A stretch of DNA of 64,000 bases from positions 158,328 to 222,327 of the forward strand of contig NZ_JACJVO010000016.1 of the NCBI RefSeq assembly GCF_014212055.1. The letters are read 5' to 3'. Below are positions 62,563 to 64,000 of the stretch, in pieces. Position numbers and translations under genes: made by a program. A model generated the notes under the pieces. It was not told the origin of the DNA and did no database searches. It was given only the letters and a program-made list of their open reading frames with translations. How positions within the stretch are numbered: the stretch's first letter is position 1; each line of letters begins with the position of its first letter. The stretch comes from Cohnella zeiphila. Lineage in GTDB: Bacteria; Bacillota; Bacilli; Paenibacillales; Paenibacillaceae.

Positions 62563-62635
62563 GGCACGGCGTGCCGCTATGCCCCTTGAGGGGCGGGCCG
62601 CCGGCGACGATTGCGGCACGGCGTGCCGCTATGCC
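62563..62635. repeat. two copies of the GCGGCA hairpin element
   Basis: GGCACGGCGTGCC at 62563-62575 and GCGGCACGGCGTGCCGC at 62613-62629, each followed by TATGCCCC, lie in the spacer between the small membrane peptide and the transglutaminase-like gene. They belong to the hairpin family seen at 3527-3650. No T tract follows either, so they are not standard terminators. Confidence 0.55.
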
Positions 62636-62662
62636 CCTCGGGGGGCGGGTCTCCGCAGTTTT

Positions 62663-63796
62663 TCAGTCCGTTTGGAAGGTCAGCGTCAGCAGCACATCGT
62701 TCGCGCCGCCGGCCGGGAACCGGGCAGCCGAACTGCGGATCGACGTGACCGCCGAGACGGCGTCGAGCAGCGCCTGCAGGTCGACCTTCGCGCTGGAGCC
62801 ATTCACGTAGCGGACGGTGAGCGCGGATTTTCCCGCCTTGACGGCCGCCTTCAGCCGTGAGGCGATGTCCGACGTCGACTTCGCCGTGTTCTCGGGCTGA
62901 AGGTACGGATAGCCGAGCGTCTGGCTGAGTCCGTTATAGAACGATTTGCGCTTCGGATCGGTTTTCAGCAGGCCGCTCAGCGCCGTTCGATACGAAGTCG
63001 TGGCCGCCGGATACGTCAAGGTCCACTTGTGGTCGGCGCGAATTTGCGCGTCGGTGAGCAGATAGTAGCCGTATTCGGTGCGCCCCTTCACATCCGGGAC
63101 CGGGTCGTCGAACGTCGTGTCCAGGTGGTACCACTTGCCGTCCAGCTTTACCAGGTTCCAGGCATGGGAGCCGGTCGGCACCGTTCCTTCGGCGATCCGG
63201 ACGGTCACTCCCCCCTTCTTCAACAGCAGATAGGTCAGCGAAGCGTACCCTTGGCACACCGTCTGCCCCGTCGCCAGCGCATCGTACGCGGAATGCTTGC
63301 GCAGCGTCCGGTCGTAAGCGACGTGGAGTAGCACCCAGTCGTGAACGGCCTTCACCTTCTGATGGTCGTTCATGCCCGTCTTAAAAATCGACGCCGCGAT
63401 CTGCTTCGTCTTGCTTTCCACGTACGCATATTGAGAAGCGTTCTCCCAATAAGTAACTTGGATCGTAACCTTCGCCCTTTTGCCGTCGGACTGGGAAGCG
63501 TATCGGTACGATTTGATGGCGTAGTTTACGTAATCGTCCTGCTTCATGGCCGTCTCGAACGCCTGTTCCGCCGTCTTCAGCGAAGCGGAGGCGCTGCCCG
63601 GCACTTGAAGCGTAAAGCTCTCGCTGCGCTGCTGCAGCTTCTGGAAGATGGCGGAACTGAACTGGCCGGCCGATGCGGCCGCGGTCTCCGCGGCGGCGCT
63701 CGCAGCGAACGGGAACGGAGCCGCCTCGCTCCCGATCAGGACGGCGGACAACAGCACCCCGGCCATGCCGGCCCGGTATCCTCGATTTTTCCCCAT
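62663..63796 (-). CDS. secreted transglutaminase-like protein
   Basis: A 377-residue protein with an N-terminal signal sequence and an alanine-rich cleavage region near residue 36. The transglutaminase/peptidase core contains C181 (VCQGYASLTYLLL), H211 (GSHAWNLV) and D226 (YHLDTTFDD), the catalytic triad. Such proteins of Paenibacillus act at the cell surface as peptidases or cross-linking enzymes; the substrate is unknown. The C-terminal 100 residues are not assigned. The start at 63796 follows GGAAGGAA. The remaining 63797-64000 shows nothing recognisable beyond a short inverted repeat near 63953-63971. Confidence 0.85.
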   Translation of the reverse strand: MGKNRGYRAGMAGVLLSAVLIGSEAAPFPFAASAAAETAAASAGQFSSAIFQKLQQRSESFTLQVPGSASASLKTAEQAFETAMKQDDYVNYAIKSYRYASQSDGKRAKVTIQVTYWENASQYAYVESKTKQIAASIFKTGMNDHQKVKAVHDWVLLHVAYDRTLRKHSAYDALATGQTVCQGYASLTYLLLKKGGVTVRIAEGTVPTGSHAWNLVKLDGKWYHLDTTFDDPVPDVKGRTEYGYYLLTDAQIRADHKWTLTYPAATTSYRTALSGLLKTDPKRKSFYNGLSQTLGYPYLQPENTAKSTSDIASRLKAAVKAGKSALTVRYVNGSSAKVDLQALLDAVSAVTSIRSSAARFPAGGANDVLLTLTFQTD

Positions 63797-64000
63797 AAGC
63801 AGTTTCCTTCCGTCGGTGTTGTCCTCTCCAGCATATTGAAACATGCCCGCCGGTATTCTCGCAACCGAAAAACGGCCGCACGATTCCGGAAGCCTTTCTC
63901 CCGCTCGCCGGGAGAGCGAACGGTCATCCGGATGACGGACGGGTTCAGATGACCTCCGAATTCGTCGGAGGCCGCCTCAAAAGAAAAAACCAGCTAATGT

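Overview
The window looks like a chromosomal segment of a high-GC member of the Paenibacillaceae (Cohnella or a GC-rich Paenibacillus). The evidence is GC-rich coding DNA, strong AGGAGG ribosome sites, Bacillus-type purine genes with a PucR of Bacillus length, LacI/CcpA-style operators and GlnR/TnrA-type nitrogen boxes. No rRNA, tRNA, CRISPR array, phage or transposase gene was seen.

Region 1 (139-16610, all on the minus strand) reads as a carbohydrate-utilisation locus. From upstream to downstream it holds a LacI-type repressor, an FucI-type isomerase and a ribulokinase. After a 450-bp spacer come a DUF2961 (GH172) enzyme, a DUF4185 (GH183) lipoprotein, a complete sugar ABC importer, a large unassigned DUF6259-like hydrolase, a secreted DUF4185 enzyme with two carbohydrate-binding modules, and a zinc dehydrogenase. 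GH183 contains endo-D-arabinanases and GH172 contains exo-D-arabinofuranosidases. FucI also isomerises D-arabinose, and AraB phosphorylates D-ribulose. The locus is therefore best read as D-arabinan cleavage, uptake and conversion to D-ribulose 5-phosphate. Two identical 16-bp palindromes tie its two operons together.

Region 2 (16764-20217) is mixed: a WYL-type regulator divergent from a DinB-family gene around a clear operator, a possible phosphate-controlled small transcript, a Pro/Gly-repeat protein and a TVP38-type membrane protein.

Region 3 (20327-56939) is a very large purine and nitrogen-scavenging region. It encodes xanthine dehydrogenase (pucABCDE), guanine and 8-oxoguanine deaminases, and the full urate to allantoin to ureidoglycine route. 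It also has an NMT1-type ABC importer with two binding proteins, three Rieske oxygenases, and an unusual set of hydrolases: creatininase-like, FAH-like, isochorismatase-like, amidase, CodA-like, CocE-like and GGT/oxamate-amidohydrolase-like. pucR sits at the far end. GlnR/TnrA-like boxes precede four separate promoters, so nitrogen limitation probably controls the whole region. The Rieske enzymes suggest that N-methylated purines or related N-heterocycles are fed into the puc pathway.

Region 4 (57146-63796) holds an Lrp regulator with a split chromate transporter, a two-component system with a BcrA-type ABC transporter and a 28-residue membrane peptide, and a secreted transglutaminase-like protein. 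Intergenic spaces carry several repeat families: 51-bp minisatellite units, TAACGAA elements, TGCA palindromes and GCGGCA hairpins.
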